Source of the DNA: an uncultured Prevotella sp.
GTDB lineage: Bacteria > Bacteroidota > Bacteroidia > Bacteroidales > Bacteroidaceae
NCBI GenBank assembly: GCA_945833995.1
Contig: CAMAGM010000016.1
Coordinates: forward strand, 1 to 32,170
Length of the DNA stretch: 32,170 nt
Direction of reading: 5' to 3'
How positions within the stretch are numbered: the stretch's first letter is position 1; each line of letters opens with the position of its first letter. Shown here in pieces: positions 1-7,338 of the stretch. A model generated the notes under the pieces. The model was not told the origin of the DNA, searched no databases, and saw only the letters and a list, made by a program, of their open reading frames with translations. Made by a program: the position numbers and the translations under genes.

Positions 1-23
1 CACGGGTAGGGAAAGTTGCGTTG

Positions 24-31
24 CAAAATTA
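24..31 (-). promoter_or_regulatory. Possible -7 box for a gene beyond the left edge
   Basis: Read on the minus strand this is TAATTTTG, which fits the Bacteroidetes -7 consensus TAnnTTTG. Twenty nt upstream is TTTT rather than TTTG. No start codon falls in the remaining 23 nt, so the gene it might serve lies outside the window. The match is short and lies in AT-rich sequence, so it may be chance. Confidence 0.25.
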
Positions 32-55
32 AGAATTAAGAATTAAAAATTAAAA
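26..55. repeat. AT-rich AAGAATT tandem filler
   Basis: Repeats of AATTAAG and AATTAAAA lie end to end. The same AATTAAG wording recurs between ftsA and ftsZ, between rsmH and ftsL, and after gpmI, so this is one member of an intergenic filler family and not local noise. No function is visible. Confidence 0.5.
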
Positions 56-169
56 GAATGGGGTATGCAATTAAGGTGTGTTAAGGAGTTCTAAATGTAT
101 GGGGATAGCGGTTATGAAGTTGCCACAGAAGGGTATTCGATTTATGCAGAAGTAGGGGTTCATTCTATG

Positions 170-256
170 TTCCGCAATGCGGAACGTACGTTCACCAATG
201 CGGAATGTACGTTCCCCACTGCGGAACGTAGGTTCACCATTGCGGAACATAGAACG
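170..256. repeat. 21-bp palindromic tandem repeat, 3.8 copies
   Basis: Units start at 178, 199, 220 and 241, with consensus TGCGGAACGTACGTTCACCA plus one base. Each contains nested palindromes: TTCCGCA-A-TGCGGAA at 170-184 and the perfect 12-mer GAACGTACGTTC at 182-193. The period is a multiple of three. A plus-strand open frame from 95 to 298 (67 codons) therefore reads it as a seven-residue repeat close to NAERTFT. From memory, comparable heptapeptide ORFs occur in other Prevotella genomes, but I see no ribosome binding site or promoter. The rest of positions 1-487 (57-169 and 257-329) holds nothing I can assign. Confidence 0.7.
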
Positions 257-329
257 AAAGCCTATTGTAGTTTAATCTATTTCCCCTTCATAATATAATT
301 AATTCAAGTTTCTGATTTGATAAACCTTT

Positions 330-445
330 GGAGTTCATGGAGTTAAAGGAGTTAAAGGAGTTAAAGACAATAGTTTTCCGCTTCCTTTATGGAGTTTTTC
401 TGGTTTGGACATTCGTCTTTAACTCCTTTAACTCCTTTAACTTCC
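330..445. repeat. Long inverted repeat with GGAGTTAAA tandem arms and no gene inside
   Basis: The left arm (330-368) is four 9-bp units of the GGAGTTAAA type ending in GAC. The right arm (415-445) is the complement of three such units. The core of 46 nt (369-414) has no open frame. Transcribed from either strand this would form a long hairpin. It lies 40 nt past the yqeY stop and may end the dcw transcript, but it has no T-tract typical of an intrinsic terminator. The inner edge GGAGTTAAAGACAATAGT (357-374) matches the arms of the element between ackA and pta. Confidence 0.8.
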
Positions 446-487
446 ATCACTTCCGAAAGTTGAGTAATTAAAAAGGGGTTCTTGAAG

Positions 488-934
488 TTATGACAATAGC
501 TTTTTCACTATGTCTGATATTGTCTTTCCATCTGCCTTGCCGGCAAGCTGTTTGTTGGCTGCGCCCATCACCTTGCCCATTTCCTTGATGCTGGTTGCAC
601 CAGTCTCGGCGATGATTGCCTTGACGGCGGCTTCTATTTCCTCTGCACTGAGTGGCTTTGGCAGATAGCTCTCGATGACTGCTACCTGCGACAGCTCTGC
701 CTCGGCGAGGTCCTCGCGGTTCTGGCTCTTGTAGAGTGCGGCAGAGTCGTTGCCTTGCTTGGCAAGTTTCTGGAGGATCTTGAGGGCAGCTGAGTCCTCA
801 AGTGTGTCGTTTGCTCCTGGGGCTGTCTTAGCCTCGATAAACACTTTCTTGATGTTGCGCAGGGCTTCGAGACGTACTTTGTCCTTTGCCTTCATTGCCG
901 CAACGATGTCTTTGCTTACTTGTTCGAATAACAT
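488..934 (-). CDS. yqeY: GatB/YqeY domain protein
   Basis: This 148-residue protein has the usual length and layout of the YqeY family: a helical N-terminal half and a C-terminal half related to the tRNA-binding tail of the GatB subunit of Asp/Glu-tRNA amidotransferase. The family marker SYLPKPLS is visible near residue 90. The exact role of stand-alone YqeY is not settled; a link to tRNA or amidotransferase function is inferred from the shared domain. It is the last gene of the division operon, 36 nt after ftsZ, a place it holds in many Bacteroidetes. The start at 934 is the first Met of the frame and gives a normal-length protein. No promoter is seen in the short gap. Confidence 0.92.
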   Translation of the reverse strand: MLFEQVSKDIVAAMKAKDKVRLEALRNIKKVFIEAKTAPGANDTLEDSAALKILQKLAKQGNDSAALYKSQNREDLAEAELSQVAVIESYLPKPLSAEEIEAAVKAIIAETGATSIKEMGKVMGAANKQLAGKADGKTISDIVKKLLS

Positions 935-970
935 ATTATTATTTATTTAGTTTACTCGTTAACTCGAATT

Positions 971-2299
971 TTACAAAAACTTTATTGTTCCGGGGGTGGT
1001 TTCCTTTGGCTTCTCGGCAGGAACTTCCTCTATTGGCTCCTTGTTGTAGGAGTGGCTGTTGATGCTCTCAAGAATCTCCTTTGTACGCTTGTAGGTTGGA
1101 GTGTCCTCCACCTTTGCTATCACGTTGTCGTTGTCGAGGTCCTCGGAGTGGAAGAGGTAGATGTGTGGGCGGCGCTTGTATTTGAGGTTGTTGCCCTCGT
1201 TGCCATAGTAGCGGTTGCGGCGGTCCTGACGCTCTGCTGCCTTCTCCTGTTCCTCGGCAATGCGGTTTGCCTCCTCCTGCGTGTGTCGCTTGATGTGTCC
1301 GTGCATGCCATCGACGTTCTCTATGCCGAAGCCAGTGGCGAGAATAGTCACCTTCACCTTTTTGCCTAACTCAGGGTCGGTGGCAATACCCCATTTTATC
1401 TCGAAGTCGCCGAACTTTGCCATGAAGTCGTTCACGTCGTTCATCTCCTCCATCAGCAGTCCGTCCTTGCTGTCCTTGTTGCCACAGAACGAGATGTTGA
1501 GCAGGATTTTCTTTGAGTTGAACACGTCGTTGTCATTGAGCAACGGGGAGTTGAGCGCATCGTCGATGGCTTTCTTCACCCTGCCCTCGCCCTCTCCATA
1601 GCCAGTGCTCATTATTGCCACGCCGCCGTCCTTCAACACCGTTTTTACGTCGTTGAAGTCGAGGTTGATGAGTCCGTGTACGGTGATGATCTCGGCAATG
1701 CTCCTTGCCGCCACGCTAAGTGTGTCGTCAGCCTTGCCGAAGGCATCGAGAACGGTGAGCTCGGGATATATCTCGCGCAGACGCTCGTTGTTGATTACGA
1801 GCAGTGCATCTACGTTCTTAGACATCTGCTCCACACCATCGAGAGCCTGGTCGATCTTGCGGTCGCCCTCGAAACGGAACGGAATCGTCACGATGCCCAC
1901 GGTGAGAATGTCCATCTCCTTCGACACGCGTGCAATGACTGGTGCGGCACCTGTTCCTGTTCCGCCTCCCATACCTGCCGTGATGAATGTCATGCGTGTG
2001 CCGTCGTTGAGCATCTTTCGGATGTCGTCGATGCTTTCCTCTGCCGCTATGCGTGCCCTCTCAGGCTTGTTGCCTGCTCCGAGTCCCTCCTTGCCGAGTT
2101 GCAGGTGGACAGGCACGGGGGAGTCGTTGAGTGCCTGTGCGTCGGTGTTGCAAAGGACGAAGGTGACGTCGTGTATTCCCTCGCGATACATGTGGTTTAC
2201 GGCGTTGCCGCCACCGCCACCTACACCAATGACCTTTATGATGCTATGCTCTTTCTCTGGCGACCCGAAGTCAACCAATGGTATATTGTTGTCTGCCAT
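971..2299 (-). CDS. ftsZ: Cell division GTPase FtsZ
   Basis: FtsZ is the bacterial tubulin that polymerises into the Z ring at mid-cell. At 442 residues it is long because of its C-terminal linker. The nucleotide-binding glycine loop VGGGGGNAVNHM spans residues 26-37, the tubulin signature GGGTGTG is at 111-117, and the T7 loop NLDFND, which completes the active site of the next subunit, is at 212-217. From about residue 340 the sequence becomes charged, with many Glu, Arg and Asn, and it ends in GTIKFL, not a DIPAFLRR-like peptide. That tail is where FtsA docks in model species, so the docking peptide here may be divergent. It lies 184 nt after ftsA, the widest gap in this part of the operon, filled with repeats. 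Confidence 0.99.
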   Translation of the reverse strand: MADNNIPLVDFGSPEKEHSIIKVIGVGGGGGNAVNHMYREGIHDVTFVLCNTDAQALNDSPVPVHLQLGKEGLGAGNKPERARIAAEESIDDIRKMLNDGTRMTFITAGMGGGTGTGAAPVIARVSKEMDILTVGIVTIPFRFEGDRKIDQALDGVEQMSKNVDALLVINNERLREIYPELTVLDAFGKADDTLSVAARSIAEIITVHGLINLDFNDVKTVLKDGGVAIMSTGYGEGEGRVKKAIDDALNSPLLNDNDVFNSKKILLNISFCGNKDSKDGLLMEEMNDVNDFMAKFGDFEIKWGIATDPELGKKVKVTILATGFGIENVDGMHGHIKRHTQEEANRIAEEQEKAAERQDRRNRYYGNEGNNLKYKRRPHIYLFHSEDLDNDNVIAKVEDTPTYKRTKEILESINSHSYNKEPIEEVPAEKPKETTPGTIKFL

Positions 2300-2313
2300 A
2301 TTATTTTGATTTT

Positions 2314-2486
2314 GGGAGGGTAGAGGGGAGAGGTTAGAGGGTAGAGATTAGTTCTGCCCTTATGTTCCATACCTGCTGTTTTGCTGAGGCTTTGGTAATA
2401 TCTACCTTCTACCTACTACCTTCTACTTTCTATTATTCAATTCTTCACTCTTAACTCTTAATTCTTAACTCTTAATTCTTAATTCA
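2314..2486. repeat. Purine/pyrimidine tandem repeats between ftsA and ftsZ
   Basis: Positions 2314-2351 are purine-rich GGTAGAG/GGTTAGAG units. Positions 2397-2433 are the pyrimidine-rich complement (TACCTTCTACC units), so the two arms can pair imperfectly around a core of about 45 nt. Directly after it, 2434-2486 is a second filler of the CTTAACTCTTAATT type that reaches the ftsA stop codon at 2484-2486. No promoter for ftsZ was recognised here. The arms could shape or process the mRNA between ftsA and ftsZ; that is inference. Confidence 0.65.
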
Positions 2487-3956
2487 TTCGTCCGCCGTCA
2501 TATCCTTAACCACCTTTTTCAGCCAGGTTATTCCCTTGTTGAGCGGGCTGTTGCGTCGGCGTTCCTCCTCAAGGCGTTTCTTCTCTTCCTCAGCCTGTCG
2601 GCGTGCCTCTGCGTCTTCCTCCTCGCGTCGGCGTTCCTCCTCCTCTCGTCGGCGTTGTGCCTCCTCCTCAGCCTTGCGCTTCTCTGCCTCGGTAAGGACT
2701 ACGCCGGTCTTCTTGCTGTTGTCCGTGGTGCGCTGTCCAAGCGAGATAGGGCCGTTGAGCGATGCGGTGTTGTTGCTGTCGAAGAGGTTCGTTGGGTCTA
2801 TCTCCACTCCGGCGCAGTTCTGGTCGCCCTTGATGAGCAGTCCGAGTATGGTGTTCATCATGCCGTTCTTGGCGTTGATGTCGGGGTTTGTTGACCTCAC
2901 CGTGTAGTTGACGAACTTCGCCACGCGTATTTTGTCGAGGTGCGTATAGTTGTAGAACGCCTTCTCGATGTTCTTTATGTTCGAGCCTCCACCAGTGAGG
3001 ATAATTCCTCCGAGGAGCAGTTTCTCGTAGTAGTCTGAAGGAATCTGGTTCCACACGTTCTCGATGATTTCCTCAAGGCGACCCTCGACAATCTCGATGA
3101 ACTTGCGGCTATCGACGCTGCGCTCCTGGTCGATGGGCAGCTTGAGGTTGTTGTCGATGTCGGCATTGTCGGTGTAGGCGCTGGCATATTTCAGCTTCAT
3201 CTTCTCTGCCTCGCTCTCCTCAATCTGCAGCGATGCGATGTCCTTGGTGATGTTGCGGCTTCCCAATGGGATGACTGCGAGATGTCGCAGTATGTTCTTG
3301 TTATAGACACACACCGTGGTGGTGTCGGCACCAATATCGACAAGGGCGCAGCCGGAACGTTTCTCCGTCTCTGTGAGTACGCTGTCGGCGAGTGCTATTG
3401 GCGAGATGAACATATCGGCTACGTTTACCCCCGCATTCTCAAGGCAACGGTTGAGGTTCTTGTAGAATGTGTAGCGCTGGAGAATGTTGAGGAAATTTCC
3501 CTCAAGGTGTGAGCACTGGATGCCCACAGGGTCTATCTGATACTGCGAATCGACCTTGAACTCCTGTATGACATAGCTCTGCTTCTCCTGGTCGGTATAT
3601 TCCATTGCCCTGTTAGCCTCCATGAGATCGACCACCATGTCCTCGGTGACCTTGGTGTTGGCTGGCAATTCCTTTGTTATGACGTTCTTTACGCTCCTGA
3701 TGGACTGTCCGCCCACTCCCACATAGACCTTTGTGATTTCTGTCTTGAGTTGCGTGCTCAGTTTCTTTACGATGTTTGAGATGCAGAGGGCTGTCTTGTC
3801 AATGTTGTAGGCAACACCCTTGCGTATGAATGATGACGACTCCTCCTTGACCACGGCGAGCACATTGATGCTCCCGTCGAGGTTCTTCTGTCCTGCGATG
3901 CCTGTCACCTTTGATGAACCAAGCTCGATTGCTACGATAAATTCCTTTGTTGCCAT
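2484..3956 (-). CDS. ftsA: Cell division protein FtsA with charged C-terminal extension
   Basis: FtsA is an actin-like ATPase that tethers FtsZ to the membrane and recruits later divisome proteins. The N-terminus FIVAIELGSSKVTG is the phosphate 1 loop of the actin fold, and ALVDIGADTTTVCVY the phosphate 2 loop; ILTGGGSNI is the adenosine motif. After about residue 426 comes a 42-residue run made almost entirely of Glu, Arg, Ala and Lys (427-468), probably a charged helix or coiled coil. It is followed by GITWLKKVVKDM, an amphipathic helix suited to membrane binding. At 490 residues it is longer than the roughly 420 of E. coli FtsA; the charged stretch explains the difference. It starts 3 nt after the ftsQ stop. 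Confidence 0.98.
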   Translation of the reverse strand: MATKEFIVAIELGSSKVTGIAGQKNLDGSINVLAVVKEESSSFIRKGVAYNIDKTALCISNIVKKLSTQLKTEITKVYVGVGGQSIRSVKNVITKELPANTKVTEDMVVDLMEANRAMEYTDQEKQSYVIQEFKVDSQYQIDPVGIQCSHLEGNFLNILQRYTFYKNLNRCLENAGVNVADMFISPIALADSVLTETEKRSGCALVDIGADTTTVCVYNKNILRHLAVIPLGSRNITKDIASLQIEESEAEKMKLKYASAYTDNADIDNNLKLPIDQERSVDSRKFIEIVEGRLEEIIENVWNQIPSDYYEKLLLGGIILTGGGSNIKNIEKAFYNYTHLDKIRVAKFVNYTVRSTNPDINAKNGMMNTILGLLIKGDQNCAGVEIDPTNLFDSNNTASLNGPISLGQRTTDNSKKTGVVLTEAEKRKAEEEAQRRREEEERRREEEDAEARRQAEEEKKRLEEERRRNSPLNKGITWLKKVVKDMTADE

Positions 3957-3959
3957 CTT

Positions 3960-4718
3960 TTATATTGTACTATTGTTTTGTTGTTTCTTCTTGCAAATTA
4001 TCTGATTGTCGAAAGCCACGTTGATGTAGGAGTATTTGTTCCATCCTGCCTGGCTGAGCCCATAGCGGTAGAATTTCTCCACGCGGGTCAGTTTCTCCTT
4101 TATCTCCGCTGGCTCACCGAGATAGATGATGTGCTCGCCCACCCTTGGCACCATCTCCAATGTCTCGTCGGGCAGGACGTTTATCTGCACTATCTGGTTT
4201 TGCCAGAACTTGTCGGCGAGGATGATGTTGCCTACTCCTGTCAGCACTTTCTGCGCATACTTGCGGCTGATGTTGCCAGTGGCGATGATGATGTCGGAGC
4301 AGTATTTTACGTTGGGCATCACGCCGCCGTTGTTGTCGATGTAGTAGTCGTCGCCGTTGGCTGCCTTTATCCTGACCACGGGCATGCGCTGCGTCAGCTC
4401 GATGCAGACATGTCCGCTCTGTGTCTTGTAGCACTGTGCCTCGTTGACGAATGGGCTGCTGCAGAGCGTCTCCTCAATCTGGCGTATGTCGATGCTCTCC
4501 ATGGGTTTTGCCAACGGGTAGATCTTGTGCCTCACGAGGATTGACTTTATCTCGTCAACATTGAGGAAGCCGTCAACGACGCCATCCTTTATGTCTATCC
4601 TCACCTTGTTGCACACCATGCCCTTACCGTCTGGCTTGTTGAAGGCGGTGATGGCAAGCAGCAGATAGACTGCGAGGGCGACATCGATGACTATTATGGC
4701 GGTCTTCTTCCAATTCAT
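3960..4718 (-). CDS. ftsQ: Cell division protein FtsQ
   Basis: This is a 252-residue bitopic membrane protein: a short cytoplasmic start, one transmembrane helix at residues 7-26, then a periplasmic part. The order after the helix (an early segment with VDGFLNVDEIKSIL, then SPFVNEAQCYKT) matches the POTRA and beta domains of FtsQ/DivIB, although sequence conservation in this family is low in Bacteroidetes. FtsQ links FtsA/FtsZ-stage components to FtsL and the septal synthase. The identification rests on topology, size and its place between murC (12 nt before) and ftsA (3 nt after). Confidence 0.93.
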   Translation of the reverse strand: MNWKKTAIIVIDVALAVYLLLAITAFNKPDGKGMVCNKVRIDIKDGVVDGFLNVDEIKSILVRHKIYPLAKPMESIDIRQIEETLCSSPFVNEAQCYKTQSGHVCIELTQRMPVVRIKAANGDDYYIDNNGGVMPNVKYCSDIIIATGNISRKYAQKVLTGVGNIILADKFWQNQIVQINVLPDETLEMVPRVGEHIIYLGEPAEIKEKLTRVEKFYRYGLSQAGWNKYSYINVAFDNQIICKKKQQNNSTI

Positions 4719-4730
4719 GTCTGAAAATGT

Positions 4731-6110
4731 TTATTTAAGTTTCTCCTCAAGCAAACGGGCAATCTGTGGCACATAGTTGTCGAGGTCGCCCGCGCCAAGC
4801 ACTATGAGCACCTCGAAATCGTGGCTCCTGACATAGTCGAGCACCTCGTCCTTGCCAATCATCTCCTTACGCACGCCGTCCTTGAGGTTGTCGTAGATGA
4901 GCTTGGAAGTTACTCCAGGTATCGGCTCCTCACGGGCGGGATAGATGTCGCAGAGCACAACCTCGTCGAGAAGGCTGAGGCTGTTGGCGAAATCCTTGTA
5001 GAAATCCCTCGTGCGGGTGTAGAGGTGCGGCTGGAAAATGGCGGTTATGCGCTTGTCGCGATACAGCTCGCGTATGCTTTTCGCACTCTGGTAGATCTCC
5101 TGTGGGTGGTGGGCATAGTCGCTGAGGAAGACGAGGCGGTCGGTCTTCAGCTTGAAGTCGAAGCGGCGGTCAACGCCTCCGTAGGTCTCCATGCCATGGC
5201 GTAGCTCCTCGGCTGTGCAGCCTGCCAACTGCGCCATAGCCATTGCCCCTACACCGTTCTCGATGTTGATGGGTACGGGCTGACCGAGGCGCACTCCACT
5301 GACGTTCTCAATGGGAGAGATGAAGTCGAAGGTTATCTCGCCGTTCTCTATCACGATGTTCTCGGCGTGGAAGTCGCCCTCGTCGCGGCTGTACTCGTAT
5401 CTTGCCACGCCAGGCTGCAGGTCGTCTTTCATCTCAAGTCCCTTGCGTATGATGAGCGCCCCGCCTGGCTGAATGAGGGTGGAGTAGTGGTTGAAGCTCT
5501 CAAGATAAGCCTCCTTCGTGCCGTAGATGTCGAGGTGGTCGGGGTCGGTGGCGGTGATGACGCTTATCCATGGGCGCAGCCAGTGGAAAGAGCGGTCGAA
5601 CTCGTCTGCCTCAATCACCACGTAGTCGCTGTTGCTGAGGATGTAGTTAGTACCATAGTTCTTCGAGATGCCTCCGAGAAATGCGTTGCAATCGACATGG
5701 CTCTGGTGCATTATGTGTGCGCACATGGTGGATGTGGTGGTCTTGCCATGTGTTCCAGCCACACAGAGTCCCTTGTGTGTGCGGGTGAGCGTGCCAAGCA
5801 CCTGTGCGCGCTTCTCTATCTCGAATCCGTTGTCGCGGAAATAGACCAGCTCCTTATGGTCGGAGGGTATTGCGGGTGTGTAGATGACGAGGCACGCCTT
5901 CGGGTCCTTGCAGAGGGCGGGTATCGCGTCGGTGTCCTCCTCATAGTGTATCAGCATACCTTCCCTCGCAAGCTGCTCGGTGAGTGGCGTTGAGGTCTTG
6001 TCGTAACCTGCCACCACGATGCCCTTGTGGAGGAAATACCGTGCTATGGCGCTCATTCCAATGCCGCCAGCTCCGATGAAATATACTGCCTTGATGTCGT
6101 TAAGTTCCAT
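4731..6110 (-). CDS. murC: UDP-N-acetylmuramate--L-alanine ligase MurC
   Basis: MurC adds the first amino acid, L-alanine, to UDP-MurNAc in the cytoplasm, using ATP. The N-terminal Rossmann loop GAGGIG is at residues 13-18 and the ATP-binding loop GTHGKTT at 119-125; the His in that loop is typical for MurC. Downstream DPDHLDIYG and YAHHPQEI are the metal and ligase-core motifs of the Mur family. The 459 residues are a normal length. It starts 2 nt after the murG stop, so the two are almost certainly translated from one mRNA. Confidence 0.99.
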   Translation of the reverse strand: MELNDIKAVYFIGAGGIGMSAIARYFLHKGIVVAGYDKTSTPLTEQLAREGMLIHYEEDTDAIPALCKDPKACLVIYTPAIPSDHKELVYFRDNGFEIEKRAQVLGTLTRTHKGLCVAGTHGKTTTSTMCAHIMHQSHVDCNAFLGGISKNYGTNYILSNSDYVVIEADEFDRSFHWLRPWISVITATDPDHLDIYGTKEAYLESFNHYSTLIQPGGALIIRKGLEMKDDLQPGVARYEYSRDEGDFHAENIVIENGEITFDFISPIENVSGVRLGQPVPINIENGVGAMAMAQLAGCTAEELRHGMETYGGVDRRFDFKLKTDRLVFLSDYAHHPQEIYQSAKSIRELYRDKRITAIFQPHLYTRTRDFYKDFANSLSLLDEVVLCDIYPAREEPIPGVTSKLIYDNLKDGVRKEMIGKDEVLDYVRSHDFEVLIVLGAGDLDNYVPQIARLLEEKLK

Positions 6111-6112
6111 AA

Positions 6113-7228
6113 TTATCCGTTTTTGACTAATTTCAGTACTTCCTTGGCGATAATGTCCGCAGAGTCTGGAAGTGCAAGTTTCTTGATGTTCATGCTCAGG
6201 CTCTCGAGTTTTCCGTCGCTCCTCACTGTCTCAAGGGCGAGGTCGAGCAGCTCGTTGGGTGCCATGACGTCCTTCATGATCATTGCCGCCTGCTTGTTCA
6301 CCAATGCCATGGCGTTCTTTGTCTGATGGTCCTCGGCAACGTTAGGCGATGGGACGAGAATGACGGGCTTTCCAATGAGGCAGAACTCGGAGATACTGCT
6401 TGCGCCGGCACGGCTGATGACGAGGTCGGCTGCCTTGTAGGCTGCTCCCATGTCGCTGATGAAGTCGGTGGCGACGAGATTGCCGATAGGCTCTGTGGCT
6501 GCCAGTTGCTCGTTGATCTTGGCATTGTAGTATTTGCCTGTCTGCCAAATTATCTGCACGTCGGAGTTGCGGATTGTGTCGAGTCGGCGCAGTATGCTCT
6601 CGTTGATTGTCCTTGCGCCAAGGCTTCCGCCCACGAAGAGAATGGTCTTCCTCGAAGGGTCAAGACCGAACGACTTTATTGCCTCCTCGCGTGAGAGCTT
6701 GGTCTCAAGCAGGTTCTGCCTTACGGGATTTCCCGTTGTCAGTATCTTGTCGGCAGGGAAGAAGCGCTCCATGCCGTCGTAGGCTACGCAAATCTTCGAT
6801 GCCTTCTTTGCCAAATGCTTGTTCGTCACACCGGCATAGGAGTTCTGTTCCTGTATGAGGCATGGGATGCCAAGCTTCGCAGCCGCATCGAGCGTCGCGC
6901 CACTGGCATATCCGCCAACTCCAACGGCGGCATGTGGCTTGAAGTCCTTGACTATCTTGCGCACCTGACGCAGGCTTTTGAGGTAGTCGAGTGCCACGCC
7001 TATGTTCCTTGGCGACCACAAGGGACGTATGAGTCCCCTCACTGGCAAACCAACAATCTCATATCCCGCAGCAGGTACACGTTGCATCTCCATTCTTCCT
7101 TGTGCGCCCACGAAGAGTATTCTCGCATCGGGTCTCAACGCCTTAATGGCATTGGCAATGGAAACGGCAGGGAAAATGTGTCCTCCCGTGCCACCTCCGC
7201 TGATTATGATTCTTAAACTGTCACTCAT
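6113..7228 (-). CDS. murG: UDP-GlcNAc:lipid I N-acetylglucosaminyltransferase MurG
   Basis: MurG makes lipid II from lipid I at the inner face of the inner membrane. The N-terminal glycine-rich loop ISGGGTGGHIFPA (residues 9-21) and the second loop FVGGSLGA are the hallmarks of this GT-B enzyme. ISRAGASSISEF contains the donor-sugar site, and AEDHQTKNA the conserved Gln that contacts UDP-GlcNAc. Length 371 is normal. A 110-nt gap separates it from ftsW, wider than most in this operon; a candidate -7 box lies there, so murG and the genes after it may have an extra promoter. Confidence 0.99.
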   Translation of the reverse strand: MSDSLRIIISGGGTGGHIFPAVSIANAIKALRPDARILFVGAQGRMEMQRVPAAGYEIVGLPVRGLIRPLWSPRNIGVALDYLKSLRQVRKIVKDFKPHAAVGVGGYASGATLDAAAKLGIPCLIQEQNSYAGVTNKHLAKKASKICVAYDGMERFFPADKILTTGNPVRQNLLETKLSREEAIKSFGLDPSRKTILFVGGSLGARTINESILRRLDTIRNSDVQIIWQTGKYYNAKINEQLAATEPIGNLVATDFISDMGAAYKAADLVISRAGASSISEFCLIGKPVILVPSPNVAEDHQTKNAMALVNKQAAMIMKDVMAPNELLDLALETVRSDGKLESLSMNIKKLALPDSADIIAKEVLKLVKNG

Positions 7229-7255
7229 ACCTTACTTATATATTATAATAGTGTG

Positions 7256-7263
7256 CAAAATTA
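7256..7263 (-). promoter_or_regulatory. Possible internal promoter before murG
   Basis: On the minus strand this reads TAATTTTG, a fit to TAnnTTTG, 28 nt ahead of the murG start. The only upstream candidate is TTT with 17 nt between, shorter than the 20 nt seen at the better promoters here. It could raise transcription of the murG-to-yqeY half of the operon. Confidence 0.35.
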
Positions 7264-7338
7264 CTAATTTTCTATCTTATAAAGCCATTATTGGGCATTT
7301 TTTTTCTTTTTTCCCATAATTGCTTGACATTTGCCCCA

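Noticed and set aside
95..298. 67-codon frame over the 21-bp repeat as a firm gene
   Set aside because: No promoter or ribosome binding site, and the frame is held open mainly by the repeat period. It is described as a repeat instead.
1605..2323. Two long plus-strand frames opposite ftsZ
   Set aside because: Both are shadows of ftsZ with a composition typical of antisense reading and no family resemblance.
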